Shown here one piece after another: positions 21,939 through 35,969 of a stretch of 64,000 bases of DNA; the stretch's first letter is position 1; each line of letters begins with the position of its first letter. Position numbers and translations under genes: made by a program. Source of the DNA: Acanthaster planci. Taxonomy: Eukaryota; Echinodermata; Asteroidea; Valvatida; Acanthasteridae. The notes below the pieces were generated by a model. The model did not search any database. It was not told where the DNA came from and worked only from the letters and a program-made list of their open reading frames with translations. The DNA is taken from positions 408,313 to 472,312 of the forward strand of contig NW_019091389.1 of the NCBI RefSeq assembly GCF_001949145.1, written 5' to 3'.

Positions 21939-24900
21939 GTAAGTTTGTCGCTGAAAGAGAAGGGGTTGTAGGCCTACTTAGAGAGTCGACCTCGACCGGC
22001 TGTGAATACTTGTTAGGTGAATCATGCTCGGCGTGTGGGAAGGGTTAGACGTTTCGCGTGTGGTTAATGCATTGAACATACTTATGCACGTATGTGGGAG
22101 GGGTAAAGATAATTAGGCCTATTAATGCTGTACACGGCTACAAGTACCGGGGGCTGAGAAGTGCAGCTAAAACTGTCAAAGGAAAGTAAGCTGTTGCTTT
22201 GTTTTTGTTATTGGAAATGAGAACAAGTTCGAAAATTAAGTGTTCGAAATAACTCTTGAAAAAAGCGTGTTTGTGTCTCTTGGTTCCAGTATGGAATTCA
22301 TTTCATAATCAAATCCATCCACTATCAATATGAGATTCCACAGTGTTGGTAGGAAGAAATGACACATAAAATATGGTGTTACCTGCCTTGTTTTAACAAC
22401 CATGTGCAATGCTAGTGGTGCCAAAATAATACAAGTTTGAAGAAGTTTGTGGATAAATCTATCATCTAATTCAAGAGATGGTTATCTAATGCTCTGAAAA
22501 GTGATGGAGGAAGGCTGTTCTTTAGGCATTGACTGGCGCTTTTTGAAAAGCATGACAAGAACTTTTTATTGAAAAGGTGAAGCTTAAGTTAGAAGAAAGC
22601 TTGCTTCTGAAATATCTCCCAAAACAAGAATTTTGAATGCCGAATTTGTTTAGAGGGTTTTATCACATGCAGTACATGTAGTTAGATTGGATCATTGGAT
22701 GGATCTCTCTAAATACCACATGTAAACATATTGCCTTCTATACATACATGTAGTTAACCCACAACTTGAAAGGAATCACACAGAATTTCACAGATTTACT
22801 AATTACCTACATGTAAAAAATCTGTATACTTTTTTCATATTCTCAGTCACTGTTTGTGTCCATTGGGTTCAGGCAGTGACACTCACAGTTTAACTCTAAA
22901 TTAATGTAATGTAATGATGAGAAGTAATGTGATGATTGAATGCAGGCTCTTCAACTCAGGTTGAGTTGTCATTTTTAGCCTTTCATTTTTGTGGGATATG
23001 ATATGGTGCTTTTCATCATTGAAGAATTCAAACTGTTATAATCCTGACCTTTGTTGTCAACAGGAAAAAAAGGACCTGTTCATAGTACATGTACATGTAG
23101 GTGTGTATGATGACAGGCATTATACTGGGAATCCACTGAATTGACTGCATTTAGTTTGTAGTCGTATTTCTGCATGAATACAGATTTCATTGAACCAGCA
23201 ATCAACATTTCTCTCTGACGCAGTATCGCAGACGTGTACATTTTACAATGCAGGACCTAGTTTATGTTGAATCAGTGGGAAGATACTCTAGTTAATTAGT
23301 CAGGTCCACATCTGATAGAGTTCCCAACTTTCTCAGATTAATAAAGGGGAACTTTAGTGCAGATTTTTAACATTGGAACCCCAGTTTGGTAAAACGTTTT
23401 CAGTATTTACCAGTTTAAAGAAGCAAAAAGAAAGTCTATAAAAAGTCCACATCCTGTCATAAAAGTTAGTTCATGAGAGACATTCAACCACTGGAGTTTC
23501 CTTTTCTGTTTGTTGCTTTTGTGATGTAAACATGTGTGGAGAATGTTAATCATTCAACCTTTCAAATAGCAAAGTTCATGAAATTTTGTGCCTTCACAAC
23601 AACTCGAAAATGATGTCGCGGAACACTACTTGCTACAACCGCTGGCCCTGCCCATGACCACCTTAGTACAACACAAATGGTTAACCTCCACAGACTATCA
23701 TCAAGCCTATATGTACTGTATGCACACAGTTATGTACAATGTACATGTATAAACTCTATAGTTTTTGAATCGCTCTTGCCTGTGGACGAGTATATAGTAT
23801 GTATAGTTGTCATGCAGAACTATATCCATGTAGAACTTGGTGGAATGTACTATAACCTCCTCAGCTTTTCAACATAGGAAATCCCTGCATGTTTGATAAG
23901 CAAAGATTGTTGATTTGAATGTGGGAAAGAGATTTTGTACAGTGGCAGTTCTCCACTTTATGGCAACACAGACAAGATCTTGAACAGTATAACAGGCAGA
24001 ATTTATACAAAATAGTAGATGATATTAAGTTTAAGTTCTTCAGTGGTAATAGTGTAAAGTCAGCAAAACAAAGCGACACAGATATACATGTAAGCCCAAA
24101 TAACACTAAGTGTTCTTTTATCGTCTCAATTCTGTTAAAATTCTTACACTATATTTAAACAGAAAGGGGTTCAAGTTGTAACTAATCCTAATTGTAGAAG
24201 GACAAACTTGGCACTGTTTGCAGTGCGTGAAATAAGGCCTAAAAAGTGGTCTGATAAAATGTTCTAATTTTTTTACTCTGAAAAGTTTCCAGAATGTCGT
24301 CCAAAGCACAAAACGGAGTAACGAAAGAAGAATTTTGCTCTTGTGACTTGTATGTTGTAATGTTTCCTCAGCACAGTTTGTCCGACCACAGCATTGTTTT
24401 GCCATATCATAGAGCTATTAAACAAGCAGTGTGTAAATGGTCAGATACCAGAAGTGGTCAGAAAATGGCTGATGGTCAAACTGTAATTTATACTCTGTGG
24501 GATTACTATACACTGTACTTGTACTGTACATGCACATGTTTACATACCAGGTAGTGTTGGACCTTGTACTAGTACCACAAATAAGCAGTGGGCTCCCACT
24601 GTGGGCTATCCACCCCACCCGCCTTTGTGATGATTAGTTAATGGTCTACTTTATTGCATTTCTGCTGGCCATAATAAAACTGGTCACTGCAGCCTGCAGG
24701 TGTGTTAGATTTGAATTTACCTGTACCTGTACGTCTGTAAATGTCCTGCCAGACTTGTGTTCTGTAGTACCGTACTCTGTACATGGTACTTCGTAAATTG
24801 TACAGTATTTTGTTGGCAAGCATGTCTAGACCACCTTGGTTAAAGGTTATTAACTTCTCTGCCAGTGTTTGTCCGAGAAAGGGCTGTGTGTCCTCAACAC

Positions 24901-26162
24901 TTCCCATATTGTATGCAGTTTAGTGTGGGATGGAGCATGGAGGTAGGAACCTCCATGGATGGAGTTAACATTTCTTGGGTGAACTTTTTTTGTTTTTGAA
25001 ATATGCCAGTGCCTGTGCAGAGAAGATGCTAGAACTCCAGTTGGAGATCTAATATTTTTGCACTGTTGATGATACATGTATCATCGGTAAGTCTTGGACT
25101 TGTCAAGGTTTAACTGTCAAGTGGGAGGTACATGTATACTGGTACGTGTCCATGAACAATGTACGTACAGTAGATGCACCCCCACAAATGACACTTTTCA
25201 TAATCATAGTCTCTGGCATACATGTACCTTAAATTCATTGCTTTCTACTGGGTACATTTCTATAAATTCCTGCTGACTTTCTCAAATTCATGCATCAAAA
25301 GAGTTCTGGATATTGACATTGTTTTCTTTCAGAATATTTGGGAGCATTTTGAGAGAAACTCCCACGCTTGCACGGACTGCAGACATATTCGGTTTACATG
25401 TAGTATGCTACTACTGTACAGTATACAGTATTTGCTTCATGTGCATTGTGTGAGGAAAGTGTGCCCTGACTGGAATGTGCCATTTGTATTGTGACAATTG
25501 TGCATTCTGAGGATTCCCTACAGTTTCCTGCATTCAGTCCTAAAGGAAACCCTTCGTCTGGACCTCTGCCCTCTCTGCAATGAATTTGCCTCCCACTGGT
25601 ACAGGTATTTTGGCTTTGTTTACTACTAAAGTGCCTTTCAGGGTCACTCCACCCTCCCCCAAAAGTACTTCCCAGCCCAGTGGTGCAGAACCAGAAGTTT
25701 GAAATAGTACAGACTGTTAATTTTTCCGGGTGTTTTCTGTGGACAAAAAGCTGCAGTGTTGTGTGTTCAAGAATCCTCCAGAATGTAGCAGCCATGGAGA
25801 AGTTACCGTTCTTTTGCTCTTATTTCTCCATAATAGTGGTGGTAATTTTGTTAGATTCAGACAGTGTTTTAGCTGAAACTGTAAAAGTTGAAATTGTTGC
25901 TCACCATAGGGGGTCAATCGTAAAATTAAAACGAACCGAGTGTTCGGACACCGTTTTAATCCTGCGAGTGCAACTCAATAGTGGTTTATCTCTGTTTCTC
26001 GGGTTCATTGTGAACTGCTGCTCATTCAGCGCGCGCCAGAGTTAGACATGTACAGAATTGTACACTAAAAGTACATTCGTCTATAGGACACATGAAGTGT
26101 TTGTGCCATTGGAAGATACTTCACCTCAGTTTGTCTGAAATAAAAATGAAATTTTCAATAGG

Positions 26163-26328
26163 GGCAATTCACAATAGTCCACCACCCAGAGATTTGCAAC
26201 GCATTGGTCCATCACAGTGCGCAAAATCTGTCGACCCAATGTGCATTTGGGAAGGGTCAACAGATTTCAAGCATTGTGATTAGCCAACACGTCGCAAACT
26301 CTTGGAGGTGTACTATTGTGAATCGCCC
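26163..26328. repeat. 166-bp foldback element
   Basis: GGCAATTCACAATAGTCCAC at the left pairs with the complement of GGGCGATTCACAATAGTACA at the right. Arms of about 75-80 bp are roughly 75-80 percent alike by eye (shared AATCTGT.GACCC and TCACA.TGC words). It has no coding potential and is typical of a decayed MITE. Confidence 0.6.
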
Positions 26329-26399
26329 ATATTGTTCAATGAAATGGCTGAATGAAAATGCAAACCATGAAAGGTAAAAATCGCAGAACATGTCAAAAT

Positions 26400-28700
26400 C
26401 TGCATAACCTAATGTATACATGTACATGTGCAGCAATAGTACATGTACATTGTAGCCCATGCTACTGTATGTTGACTCGCCTGCAGAATGCTGGACTACA
26501 ACTACCAATGAAAGTGCTCTAGACAAAAGCCTTTGTGTATTAAAGTGTGGGTCATTTGGCTTAAACAAGAAGCATTTTAGCTAAAACCTTTCAGAAACCA
26601 TTCTACATTGTAAAGTTAACACCATGTTAGTTTAGCGCTTAACTCTCACCTCCGAGGTGGTTTAATTCACCGTTTTGTGGAGAAAAAACTGATTTGGTGT
26701 AATTTTGAAAGCATTCAAACCCAGTTTTAGCAGAAAAGTTGCACAGAATTAGTTCAACTACTATTTGAAGGGAATTTAAAATGGTGTCTGAATGCCCCCA
26801 CATACCACATTTCCCCTCACTGCCCCCGGTACATTACAGTACATGAAGATTCACCATGCACTGACTGTGCACAGACTGTGAAATGTTTGAGTGGGATGTG
26901 AATGTAAACAGTGTACATGTACACAGCAAATATCACAAAAGTTTGTGTCACTGTTAACCACCATCATTCCCAGACCAGCCCAAAGTTGGTTAATTATCGG
27001 TACATGTACGTTGGGTTTGGAGATACTCTGTGTACTTCAAATTGGTCCAAAGTGCAGATGCATATTACATACTGTTCACTGTGCTTGCATGTGTAAGAAA
27101 ATTTGTGGGTTGTCATGGTGGTGGGATTTGTACTACTGAAGTGTACTTCATCAATTAAAGTACATGCTTTCAACCAGAAATATGTGGTACCTCTGCCTAC
27201 AGTAGTTTGAGAAATGGGTCACGCATGTACATCTATGTATACATGTACATGTACACATGAACATGTGCATTCACACATTCTCCCGTTGTATTGTGTGCAT
27301 GCATATAGACGTATTTATTATGTTTGATAAGCTGATTGCACCAAAGAAAATGATTGTTGAGCCCTGGTGACATTTTGTGGGTGTCATACCTGGTACTGAA
27401 CTTTTAGTTACCGTACTTACTTAGGTACATGTACATGTAGTTGTGCAATGTATTCAGTTTGCACTGATCAGTGCCCTAGGTTCTGTTCCAGCACAGTAGT
27501 TTTCCTTGGGTTTGTGCTTTTGAACAAGGTACATGTACACGTACGTAGCACCCAAAGGACCTGACACAGTCTAAAACTGCATGGTTCCAAATTATTGGAT
27601 TAGTTACTTGTAACCAGCAATAAAATTGACTCTAAAAGTTTTGAAAGTTGTTGTTGAGAAACTTTGAAACAAATTAGTCTATGTACGTGAAATGGTGACG
27701 CTGCATATGTGCATTCCTTTATGTGCACCGGCACCTTGCTTTTGGTGGTATGCACGTGTATTTTAGGACCCATTACACTTGCAGATCAAAGATCAATGCC
27801 TCAAATGGCATGCAAGTAGCCACCAGACAAGCAAGAGGTCCTGTACTGGCTTGAAAATCTTGACGTACATAAGACAGGATCAGCAATGTATTGGGGGCTA
27901 CATAGGACATCTACAGTACAATCACCATATTCACAAACCAGGACCAACCCCTATTAAGGTTTCTTGAACTCGAACAAAATGAAGTAAATGTGGAAGACAT
28001 ACATATACGTGTACATGTTGCCTCCCTCCATGGCTGATCCACAAGGATCCATCGACAAATTTTTCCTCTTTGCTAGCTGGGAAGCAAGTCTGACTGCCTT
28101 AATTTGTTTTGACATGTAGAAGTTTTTAGCACAGCAATACCTGTGCAATACCACAGTAATCAGTGTGGATGGATTTTGGCAGGTCCAGAAAGCTCCTCAT
28201 CAAAGGCAATAAAGCAGGAGATTACATCAACTGTCTGATTTGAAAAACTGTATTTGCATTTTATTCCCAGATTACCTACAAATATCAGACGTGCAGCTTT
28301 TCCTCAGATCAGCTGATTTCCTCATTTTTCACTTCACGCTCATGCCATTGAAAATTGAAAAGCACTAGACAAAGTCTTGTAAAGATTGGAATTTCCCACT
28401 TTTGGGTCAAAGTCGAAGTAACTTTGCGTGTCAGAAATATTTGATACTGATTATGGTTTGGTTTCTTCCATTTCAAATTTTCTTTCTTTTTTCCCCCAGC
28501 ATATTGCAACCATGTTATAAAGAAGTATGCATGCATGTACATGTACATATGCATTTGTTTACAAATTAACATATGTGTAGGGGTCTCTTTTATAATATTT
28601 ATTTTATACTGTGATATGCATGTATACATGTACTGCTACATGTACATACATGTACATATATATGCCCATACATGTGTGGGTACATGTATAGTGCTGTGTG
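26400..28700. repeat. Clusters of TACATGTA / GTACATGTAC dyads
   Basis: Repeated palindromic units occur at, for example, 26415-26453, 27001-27010, 27220-27262, 27424-27440, 27530-27545, 28531-28548 and 28617-28690. Some run into short tandem arrays (TACATGTACATGTA). Similar units continue at lower density to about 38.5 kb and are rare inside the PPIP5K and RNF180 coding regions. They behave like a dispersed, slippage-prone simple sequence. Confidence 0.75.
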
Positions 28701-31700
28701 CTTGATCAAGACTTGCACAGCTCAGGGTGTAAGTCACTGATTTATCTGAAGGCGTGTTCATTTGCAAGGTTTAAAGTCCACTCTAATAGTGCAGGATGTG
28801 TCCGGTATTGACTTTCTCTTGAGATCATCAAGATCTAATAGTCTACATGTACCTGTACTGCCATTGGGCTATGGTTCTTCATTGTATTCACATCATACAC
28901 AGGTACCAGTGTGCAGTTCCAATGGCATATTCATGTCCAGGAGCGGGGAGGATAAACGGATATCCCTTTCCCTCAAAGCTTCATTTTGTCAGGAAAGTGG
29001 TTTTTGAGGTACATGGTTATCAGTTTCTGATAGTTTCATGTGAAAAAAACTTTTTTTTTTTTTCATTTAAACATGGTGTGATTCACTGAGTGTGCATGCA
29101 TACACGTACATGCATGCAAGTTATGTACCAGTACATTTTTAATAAGTGTGACTGTCTTTACTTAAAGGTGATGCCGCAAGGTTCAACATACTTTTTATGT
29201 GTGCAAGGAATACCCTTGTTGTTATTTTGACCCAGTTTACACCTAGTTACACACCGAGTCAGTATGAAAAAAAATTCAAAACATTCCCTACCTGTCGGGT
29301 ACAGTTTTGTACTTACATGTACAGTGTACATGTACCTTATATTTAGATGCTAAGTAATTTAGGAAGCAGACTACCATTTTTGGGCCCTGCATGTGCATTT
29401 ACCATTTTATCCTGAGCATAGTGTTTTGTTCTTTTTTGCATGGCTGTTCAGCATCTCTGCCTGTAGCAGCATAACAGGAAAGATGGTTTTTAGATGATGT
29501 GTAATTCATCACCATGACAACATGCATCTAATTATTTATTTAGGGGGCACATGTCAACTGTGCTTGTGGATCTTTGATCGATGGGCATGTTGATTTCTGT
29601 ATAATGGAAACTTCCTTGTATGAGTATTTGACATCTTCGTTGTCAGTGTACACACATTTCATGTGATCTCATGCAAAAATCCTGTTGATAATTAATGAAT
29701 GGAGGAAACTTGATATACTCGACGTATTATTCATGATGGGTATGTCAATTATGTTGTAGAAAATCTGAAGCAGTATGCAACATTGTGTCATGTCCACTGT
29801 GAGCACACACAAGTCTGAAATAAACTCTTAACTCTTCTGGCTCCCGAGGAGAAGGTTTTTAGGATCATTTGTGTAATTCCGGCACTGGTTCTTTGCATAA
29901 GGTCCAAGCACTGTCTGTACTTTGTGATATTTGGTTGTTTGTGGATCAATGGATGCATTCCGGTATGTGAGGGTCCATCAGCTTAGTTAAACTGTTTTCA
30001 CAGTTACAACAAGGGTTTACAAATACATGCACATGTACTAGTCCTATAGCAGTAAAGGCTCCTCTCATAGCTTTGTCACTGGCAGCACTTGGCCTTTTTG
30101 TTGTGTAAACCACTGGACTATGATTTGACCATGGAGGAAGGACACAGAAGGAGTTTGAACTGCCTGGGCTCCACTGTATATATACATGTATGTAACATCT
30201 GGCTCATTACCGCTTTCTAGCATGCCCAGTATGTCCATAGCCAGAGTGCAGCGCATGCTTGCTACCGGTACGCACCACCTGTTTTGCAACCATAAGCCCC
30301 CTTTGTACCCCATGATCATCGCCGCAAGTTTTTGTTGGTAATCTGCATCCCTAAAACGTTGTGAACTGCAGTATAGGAAATATTCATGCCATCGTTGGTG
30401 CTTGATATGATCTGACAACAACATCGAATTTAGTGCTTGTGCAGTTGCTTTTATTAGGCTGTGTACCCAAAGTGTTCATGTGCAGTTGTTACCCTTATCG
30501 AACACTTTCTTCTTGATTTCTTTTAGGAATAAATAGCAAAGCTGTTTGTAAGATTTTGAGTTTTATTTGAATCATTTTTGTCATGGAATTTACACAAAAA
30601 GGTACATTGTATTTTATAAGATCTCCTGATCACTCCCTGTGATGAAACAGCGCATTTTGTTTTTCGTGAACTTGACTGTCCTGTGGTGTTCAACATGTTG
30701 TTGGCTAGTCTTAGACAAACTCGTACAAAGACTTTAAAAACTGATGTTTTGGAGTGACAAAATAAAATTACAAACATATGCATGGATAATGGAGAAGGCA
30801 TCAAAATCCTTAAAAATTTTTCATAACAACAAAAGTAAATCTAATGCTACATGTAGATATTTTCTCTTTCTGTCTCCAGGTCACTGCGATAGGTTGTAGT
30901 TAATTCCAAAGAAAACACCACAAATATTGTTACGATATTACTGGCCCCACTTGTCCAGCTAAGCTGCAGGCAGTAATCAGGCATTTTTGGAATGTTTACT
31001 ATTGTTCGTCTGACCGGGCGGTGATGATCATTGAGTACTTTGATGTGCCAGAGTTGTAACTCCTTCTGTGTCCTTCCTCCATGATTTGATGTTACCACCT
31101 TTTCAGCATCCGGGGCGTGCCACCCATGCCTTGACTATGGTGAGCACTGGCCTTGACAACTGGCTCTGGTGCTAAGACCACTGCTGCCTTGATGGTTTGC
31201 ATAGATTCAGGGCAGACTTCAGTGGACACATGTGTACACATTTACATACATGAGCAGTTCACATGAATGAATTGGCCAGGTACTTTTGTTGTACCTTGTA
31301 CCTGTCTGTGAGCCTATTTTAGAGTGGGTCACAGGGGTTTAAAGTCAGCTGTTTGAGGGATTGTTTGTCTGACCTCGTCACAAGGGTCAGATATGGTTCA
31401 CCTACTTTTTTTTAGGAGAGCAAAGTTGCTGGTGGGAAATCATATTCAAGTAGTGTATAAACTGAGGGCATGTTCTCGGTTGTCGTTGAAGTTTAGGGAT
31501 TGGGATCCTCACTTCGGCCATAGTGCTCTTTTCTGTGTTGTTCAGTCTCTGGCACTATTTTGCATAAAATTTAAGTCATTTTTTGCTTTGTTTGGGTGGG
31601 TGGTTTGGAGCTGGGAAAGGTTGTCTGACTCTAGTATCGGTACATGTGCTATGTACAGTCTACATGTTATCCCATCATCAGATGTTTAAGTTTGATCTGC

Positions 31701-32727
31701 ATGGTAAATGACAGGGTTGGGGCTGACAAATGTTACAAAGTGGTCAAAGATCAGCTAACTGCATTTTTTTTAATCCAGTTTTTAGCAATGATAGCGAATG
31801 GTAGCTGAAAGTTTCAACTCATGAATCATACTGGGAAATATATGGGAATAGCTCCCTTTTTACCATAACTCGGATGGTGAAAGATGTCATACTCGGTGAA
31901 TTGTTTGCTTCCTTGGGGTGTAGTCATACTCAGGGTCAAGAAAGTTTCTCTTAAAATAACATTATCGTGCATATAAATAAACAAACAGTAGTATGGTACA
32001 CATGGCCAGACATATGACTTGGCCTACATGTACATGTACATGTAGATACCTGTTGTTTACTCCCGTATAAGAGGGAGATTACTTAGTGCACATTGCCAAA
32101 TATGGTATAAAAGAAAGGGCCCATGGTTATAAATGCAAATTCTTGAAATAAAATGTCTGACCAACGAGACGTGTCGCCTCTGCATCGGGACCTGGGGTTG
32201 CAGCAGCAACTGCGTTGTTCTAGCCACTCTGTCGTGGCCATTCATAACATACAGAGCCCTGTGTTAATTTCTCTGGATTGCTTTGTCCACCACCGTAAGT
32301 TTTGATGTGGTTTGATCGTTGGAGATCTTACTTTATAGGGGTTGAAATTAACCTTTTTCTCCCAGTAGTCAGCATGACCAGTGCTTCAAAATTTCCACTG
32401 GTCCTGCTGACAGTCTGGTGGTCCTACCAGAACCGGACAAAATTCTGTAAACTGTGGCTGCAAATGTCCACGTTTGTTGTGATACATGTACGTGTAAGCA
32501 GGGGTCAAATAAAAATCGCCGTCTTCTTCCTCATCTGTGACTTTTTCTGTGTCCTTTCCAGGGTGCTGATATGGATGCAAGCGGATCGAATCCAATGTAA
32601 AATTGGTTGAGCCCTAGACGAGCGACGACTTACCATCAGCTGCTGAATTCGCACATGCAGCCGCATTGAGCAATCCTTGTTAGGGCACTTACATGTTGAT
32701 ATACCAGATAACTTCTTGCAGTCAAGA

Positions 32728-32998
32728 CTAGGGGCGTTTGGATTAGGCTTAGACTTCTGTTTCGCTGGTTCCCGTCAGGTCTGGAACATGTGGTTTTCAA
32801 AATTGCTTTCAAAATGGATGGGACCAGTGAAATCAAAGTCTAGAGCGTTTTGGAAATGAGTGGATTCGGCTTAGACTTTGGTTTTGCTGGTTCCAGCCAT
32901 TTCGAAACAGTGTTCAAAACCACATGTTCAAGTTCTGACTTGAACTAGTGTTGAAACTCTGACTGGAACCAGCAAAACTGAAGTCTAATAAATGCCCT
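32728..32998. repeat. Complex foldback repeat, about 270 bp
   Basis: The outer arms begin GGGGCGTTTGGATTAGGCTT and end with the complement of AGGGCATTTATTAGACTTC. The motif TTAGACTT..GTTT.GCTGGTTCC occurs three times, twice direct (about 32748 and 32871) and once inverted (about 32960-32990). ACATGTGGTTTT also appears in both orientations. This suggests a foldback element with an internal duplication. Confidence 0.55.
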
Positions 32999-35869
32999 TG
33001 GTTTACCCAGCAAACGATGCACACATGTGGGAAACTACAATTTGGATCGTTCTTATGTTGCATTGTCAGGTACACGCAGCACGCAAAAATATAACCTCAT
33101 CCACCACGCTACTAATTTGGGTAATATGTACACAGATCTTTTTTTGAGTTCTTCAATATTTTATTAAATTCGTCGAGTACATTTTGTACCAGCCCAATGG
33201 ACCACCAGTTTTATTAGATCAGCTGGTCTGCCGACTTTTCTGCTGACCTCGGGCCAACAGACCACCATTAATTTTGACCCCCGCTTTAGCGTCATAATGC
33301 TAACATGTCTGTTATTGGTTAAGCAGTATCGTAAGTTCCTTTCAGCCAGCCACCAGTGTTGCTATCAGATGCTGGTATTAATTAATACATGTACATGTAT
33401 GTTGTAAGGTCTTTCTTGTGAAATATAAATTTCAATAGTAGTCAGTATCTATTCTTCAGTCTCCTCTTCATTGCCTTGTTTATTTATTTCTACTTTATAC
33501 TGGGCGGCCCATAATCATCCTGTAATTGGTGCTGCATACATTGTTAGATGAGTAGAAATAAATTAAAATAATACCAATAACCTGTTCACCCTATGAAAAA
33601 AAATATGTACAAGTACCCTTAAGGTAGAGAATTGTATACATGTAGCTGTCGTGTCATTGGGCTTGCAATTCAACTACTCTTTAAATCTTGTATTTAACCC
33701 TCAAAACAGGTGAAGCTGCTTCTTGCAAACAATCACGCTAAAGTTCTCGGCCCTGAAAATGGTCTCTAATATATACCAGTAGTGGTGCACTGACAGTATT
33801 GGATAGCATGACCACCAAGTCCATGGGTCAAGTGGGAGGTTTCATCTGCCCTAACATTCCCCTTCCCTACAGTGATGTACCATTGAGGAGTGTGTGATGG
33901 ATTCCTTGCACAGTACTAGTACTGTAGAGCAGTCTAGAAGATTCAAACAAGTTCCTCCAGGAAAAAAAATGCCTGGAAAGTATTACTTGCTTCAGAGAGG
34001 CATGCAAGGAGACATGAAATGCACATACATGTATGTGTAGCGCCATATAAAGTTTGATGTTGCTTCCACAACTGATGTAAAGTTAACAGGAATCATGATT
34101 CCATGGGGCTGTACTGGAACTTGTGCATCATTATGTTAACAGTTTTTTCAGCTTCCAAGGTAAACATGATGTATGGACTTACTGTACATGCTGGAGTGGC
34201 CACTGGCCACACATCAATGCTTTTAGAATGCAATTAAATAAGCAGTTACTGGTGCATGTAGCTTTGTTGAAGGAAGTTTATGGTCTGGCAAGATTCAGCA
34301 AATGTTATCCATCTGTGAATCTCTGTTCATACAAAAGATAACATCTGGACTCCACATGTGCAGACGTATACATTAATTTGCTCAGTCTAAACGTTGGGCA
34401 CATTTTCCCTTTAATAATTCAAGTTATCGCAAAATCTGATTGGCAGCTGATGAGATTACAAGTGCCTTACATGTACAATAAGTTGGCACGAGAGATACAT
34501 ATTAATGCAGTGTGGCATTTACATGTATCTTTTGCCCAAGACTTGTTTGTATTGAAATATTTGGGTTTTGGGTGAAACATGCTTAACTGAAATGGATGTA
34601 TACATTGAAGTGGTGTACATGGGTACACGTACCGGTATTTATGGGGGAATTGAGCATGCGTGTACCGGTACACAGTGAGCATGGACCATGTACATGTATA
34701 CGCACAATAATGAACCATTAATTTTGAATGGTACGGGTTTAGAAATACCAAATACCAAAAGGTGTGGAAGTTTTGTACCAGTACAATAGGCACCCCAAGT
34801 GTGAGGGTCAGTTCATGCAAGATTGAAGGGTACGTGTAATTGGATTGGATAATTTCCAAAAAAAATAGTGAGACTAATTTCACTGTGACATTTAATGTGA
34901 CGCTGACAAGTTCATTATGACCATTTTAAAAGTTGCAGGAAATACTGGTTGAGATACAGGTATTTATGAACTGACATCTAAAAGAAGCAATTCCTGCATT
35001 TTATCGTAGTCACATTCGACAGTTCAAGGAAACTGTTTCTTTATCATAATAATCTGGCTTTGTGTACTGTGCACATGTGCATGTATGTTCACATGGATGT
35101 TGTGATTGATGGGTTTGGAGCTGTGCATGTGGATTAATTAACAATCAATACATACATGTACATGTACCCACATGTACCGATACATAGGTCGGATGTGGCA
35201 AATATTGATTGTGATGAAGTTGTGGTGTGTCACCTGAGATGGAATGGTCAGAGCACCAACCACTGACAAACACACTCACAGATGGCACCACTCGCAGGCA
35301 GGCATATCCAAAGTGCGCATGGCAAGCAGCTGTGCCTTAAAGTCCAATGAATGCTCTCTCTGTACAAAGATGAGTCATGACTGCATGCAGGACTGGATGC
35401 GCCTTGTTGAAATGTGCAGAAACCAGTATTGAAAGTCGGTGGTCTTCATTGCTGGGTGTAATTACCCTTTTGTTTTTCTAAACACTTCAAAGAGTTGCCT
35501 TTGATTTTCTTCTATCTCACATGTCATTTTCCATTTCTTGCCCATGTTTTCAGTTTCATTTCCTCCTAAGCCAGTGCTGGGCATTGTACTCAGTACTTGT
35601 GTACAAATTCATTTTGAATCTCTTTGGAAATTTTCTTTTGTTGCAGATCTACATGTAATTTCACACACAAATAACTTTAAATGACTTTGCTCTACTGTTA
35701 GTCCATCTTTGTGACTCCATTGTAAAAATACAGTACATGTGTACGTAAGTATCTGATTAATTTTGTCTACCTGCTGTCTTCCAGCAGTAATGTAGTTGCT
35801 GAGATTTTTGCTGATTTTGATTTTCGTTTTTTTTGGTAAACCATTAGAATTCTTTTTTCTCCCAAACAG

Positions 35870-35969
35870 GCTTTTCTGCATTCAAGAGCAGCTGTCACCC
35901 AGCCAGACACACTAATTCATTTCTGACAAGGGTGGTCCGTGAAGGACCCTACCATCTCTGACGAACAAG
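35870..35969 (+). other. 5' UTR part of Myo1b exon 2
   Basis: Acceptor TTTTTTCTCCCAAACAG ends at 35869 and 100 non-coding bases precede the ATG at 35970. In-frame upstream stops are present, which fixes the start at ATG MARENG. The ACAAG before the ATG and GCG after give a reasonable initiation context. Confidence 0.7.

Larger units (their letters stand above)
21939..35869 (+). other. Presumed Myo1b intron 1 (or intergenic), repeat rich
   Basis: About 13.9 kb with no recognisable coding exon on either strand. It is dominated by TACATGTA/GTACATGTAC dyads and by foldback elements (26163-26328, 32728-32998). Short open frames scattered through it match no family. It would be intron if 21938 is truly spliced to 35870, and otherwise intergenic DNA. 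Confidence 0.5.

Noticed and set aside
25680-26045. 121-codon frame with a hydrophobic segment, resembling a secreted or membrane protein
   Set aside because: No recognisable family, no splice context, in the repeat-rich region; composition is as expected by chance in AT-rich DNA.
26400-28700. Regularly recurring TACATGTA units as a CRISPR-like array
   Set aside because: Units are short, palindromic and irregularly spaced in a eukaryotic genome; no spacer-repeat structure or cas genes.
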